A DNA stretch of 5,771 bases from NCBI GenBank assembly GCA_045648025.1, contig JAZRNH010000035.1:1-5771 (forward strand), given 5' to 3'. Origin of the DNA: RGIG1681 sp045648025. Its GTDB lineage: Bacteria; Bacillota; Clostridia; Christensenellales; UBA1242. The number at the start of each line of letters is the position of its first letter. The stretch's first letter is position 1. Below, in pieces: positions 4,428 to 5,771 of the stretch. Below the pieces are notes generated by a model. It saw only the letters and a program-made list of their open reading frames with translations. It was not told the origin of the DNA and made no database searches. Made by a program: the position numbers and the translations under genes.

Positions 4428-5771
4428 ATGCCTACAAAAAAATATGTTTATAAGTTTGCCGAAGGCAACAAAGACATGCGTGAAATTTTAGGCGGAAAGG
4501 GTGCTAACCTTGCTGAAATGGCTAGACTTGGTTTCCCAGTTCCTAACGGTTTCACAGTTTCTACTGAAGCTTGTACACAATACTATGAAGACGGTAGAGA
4601 AATTAATGCAGAAATTCAAGAACAAATCAATGAGCACATTGCTTGGCTTGAAAAAGAAAATGGAAAGAAATTTGGTGATCCAGTTGAACCATTATTGGTT
4701 TCAGTTAGATCTGGTGCTAGAGCATCTATGCCTGGTATGATGGATACAATCCTTAACCTTGGTTTAAACGATGTTTCTGTTGAAGGTTTCGCTAAGAAAA
4801 CTAACAACCCAAGATTCGCTTATGACTCTTATAGAAGATTCATTCAAATGTATTCTGACGTTGTTATGGAAGTTTCAAAGAAAGAATTTGAAGCTAAAAT
4901 TGATGCTTTAAAAGAAAAGAAAGGTGTTAAACTTGATGTTGAACTTACAGTTGAAGATCTTAAAGAACTTGTAGCTGATTTCAAAGCAACATACAAAGCT
5001 GCTCTTGGAAAAGATTTCCCACAAGATGCAAAAGAACAACTTATGGGTGCTGTTAAAGCTGTATTTAGATCATGGGATAACCCAAGAGCTAATGTTTACA
5101 GACAAATGAACGACATTCCTTATTCATGGGGAACTGCTGTTAACGTTCAAACAATGGTATTTGGTAACATGGGTGACACATCTGGTACAGGTGTTGCATT
5201 CTCAAGAAACCCAGCTACTGGTGAACCAGGACTTATGGGTGAATATCTTATGAATGCACAAGGTGAAGATGTAGTTGCTGGTGTTAGAACTCCAGAAAAA
5301 GTTGAAACTTCACTTAAAGAACACAATCCAAAAGTTTATCAACAACTTTTAGATACTGCTACTGCTCTTGAAAAACACTTCCATGATATGCAAGATATGG
5401 AATTCACAGTTCAAGAAGGTAAAATGTATATGCTTCAAACAAGAAACGGTAAGAGAACAGCTGCTGCAGCTCTTCGTATTGCTTGTGACCTTGTTGATGA
5501 AGGTATGATCGATGAAAAACAAGCTGTTTCTATGATCGATCCAAAATCTCTTGACCAACTTCTTCACCCACAATTTGATGCTGCTGCACTTAAAGCTGCA
5601 AAAGAAATTGCAATTGGTCTTAATGCATCTCCAGGTGCTGCTGCTGGTAAAGTTGTATTTACTGCAGAAGATGTAGTTGAATGGGTTCAAGAAAAAGGTG
5701 AAAAGAGAGTTATTCTTGTTCGTCTTGAAACATCTCCAGAAGATATCGTTGGTATGCAATACTCTCAAGGT
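4428..5771 (+). CDS. ppdK: Pyruvate, phosphate dikinase, N-terminal 448 residues (3' end outside window)
   Basis: The enzyme interconverts pyruvate, ATP and phosphate with phosphoenolpyruvate, AMP and pyrophosphate, serving PPi-linked glycolysis or gluconeogenesis in the cytoplasm. The full protein is about 870-880 residues; 448 are visible. ATG 4428 follows AAGGAG (4415-4420) by seven bases, and the product opens with a typical YVYKFAEGN. The ATP-grasp nucleotide domain shows GGKGANLAEM (22-31, Lys24), VSVRSGARASMPGMMDT (91-107, Arg94), SGTGVAFSRNPATGE (252-266), and the metal/nucleotide residues Asp323, Glu325 and Gln337 in DMEF and LQTRNGKRTA. These correspond to Lys22, Arg92, Asp321, Glu323 and Gln335 of the Clostridium symbiosum enzyme. 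The phosphohistidine swivel domain begins at LNASPGAAAGKV (398-409); the window ends at ETSPEDIVGM plus five residues, roughly ten codons before the expected catalytic histidine. C-ending codons (AAC, TTC, GAC) are clearly more frequent than in the other genes, which suggests high expression. Confidence 0.97.
   Translation, partial: MPTKKYVYKFAEGNKDMREILGGKGANLAEMARLGFPVPNGFTVSTEACTQYYEDGREINAEIQEQINEHIAWLEKENGKKFGDPVEPLLVSVRSGARASMPGMMDTILNLGLNDVSVEGFAKKTNNPRFAYDSYRRFIQMYSDVVMEVSKKEFEAKIDALKEKKGVKLDVELTVEDLKELVADFKATYKAALGKDFPQDAKEQLMGAVKAVFRSWDNPRANVYRQMNDIPYSWGTAVNVQTMVFGNMGDTSGTGVAFSRNPATGEPGLMGEYLMNAQGEDVVAGVRTPEKVETSLKEHNPKVYQQLLDTATALEKHFHDMQDMEFTVQEGKMYMLQTRNGKRTAAAALRIACDLVDEGMIDEKQAVSMIDPKSLDQLLHPQFDAAALKAAKEIAIGLNASPGAAAGKVVFTAEDVVEWVQEKGEKRVILVRLETSPEDIVGMQYSQG

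Noticed and set aside
5349..5768. Long open frame of 139 codons on the minus strand opposite ppdK
   Set aside because: It lies wholly antisense to the clearly coding, motif-rich ppdK frame, and its product is rich in Cys, Phe, Asn and Ser with no recognisable motif, as expected of a shadow frame.

Overview
This window is very A/T-rich DNA, densely packed with genes that all lie on the + strand. The gene set and order (yqfD, ybeY, era, a YqzL-like small gene, recO, then ppdK) point to a low-GC Bacillota. A Clostridia-type anaerobe fits best, because YqfD is a sporulation-family protein and pyruvate phosphate dikinase is common in such fermenters. The taxonomic placement is inferred from gene content and base composition only.

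Layout: (1) Positions 1-833 hold the 3' part of a yqfD-type sporulation gene, closed by a strong intrinsic terminator that starts inside the stop codon. (2) A near-consensus promoter with an extended -10 (876-905) starts a housekeeping group: ybeY (924-1406), era (1420-2310), a 52-residue YqzL-like gene (2366-2524) and recO (2612-3349). A terminator follows at 3399-3427. YbeY and Era both work on 16S rRNA maturation and small-subunit assembly; RecO serves RecF-pathway recombination. (3) A separately transcribed gene of unknown function (3577-4143) encodes a 188-residue protein with two CxxC pairs. It has its own promoter, a strong Shine-Dalgarno and its own terminator. (4) After an A/T-rich spacer of 284 bases, a strong promoter drives ppdK (4428 to the window end). 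ppdK is cut by the edge just before the expected catalytic histidine, and its codon use is visibly biased as in highly expressed genes.

Compared with the Bacillus subtilis order (yqfC-yqfD-phoH-yqfF-ybeY-dgkA-cdd-era-yqzL-recO), this locus is compacted: phoH, yqfF, dgkA and cdd are absent between the genes present. No mobile element, CRISPR array, tRNA, rRNA or clear riboswitch was seen, and I found no convincing new multi-gene system. The items most worth a second look are the unknown CxxC protein, the palindrome over the ppdK -35 box, and the lack of a Shine-Dalgarno in front of recO.
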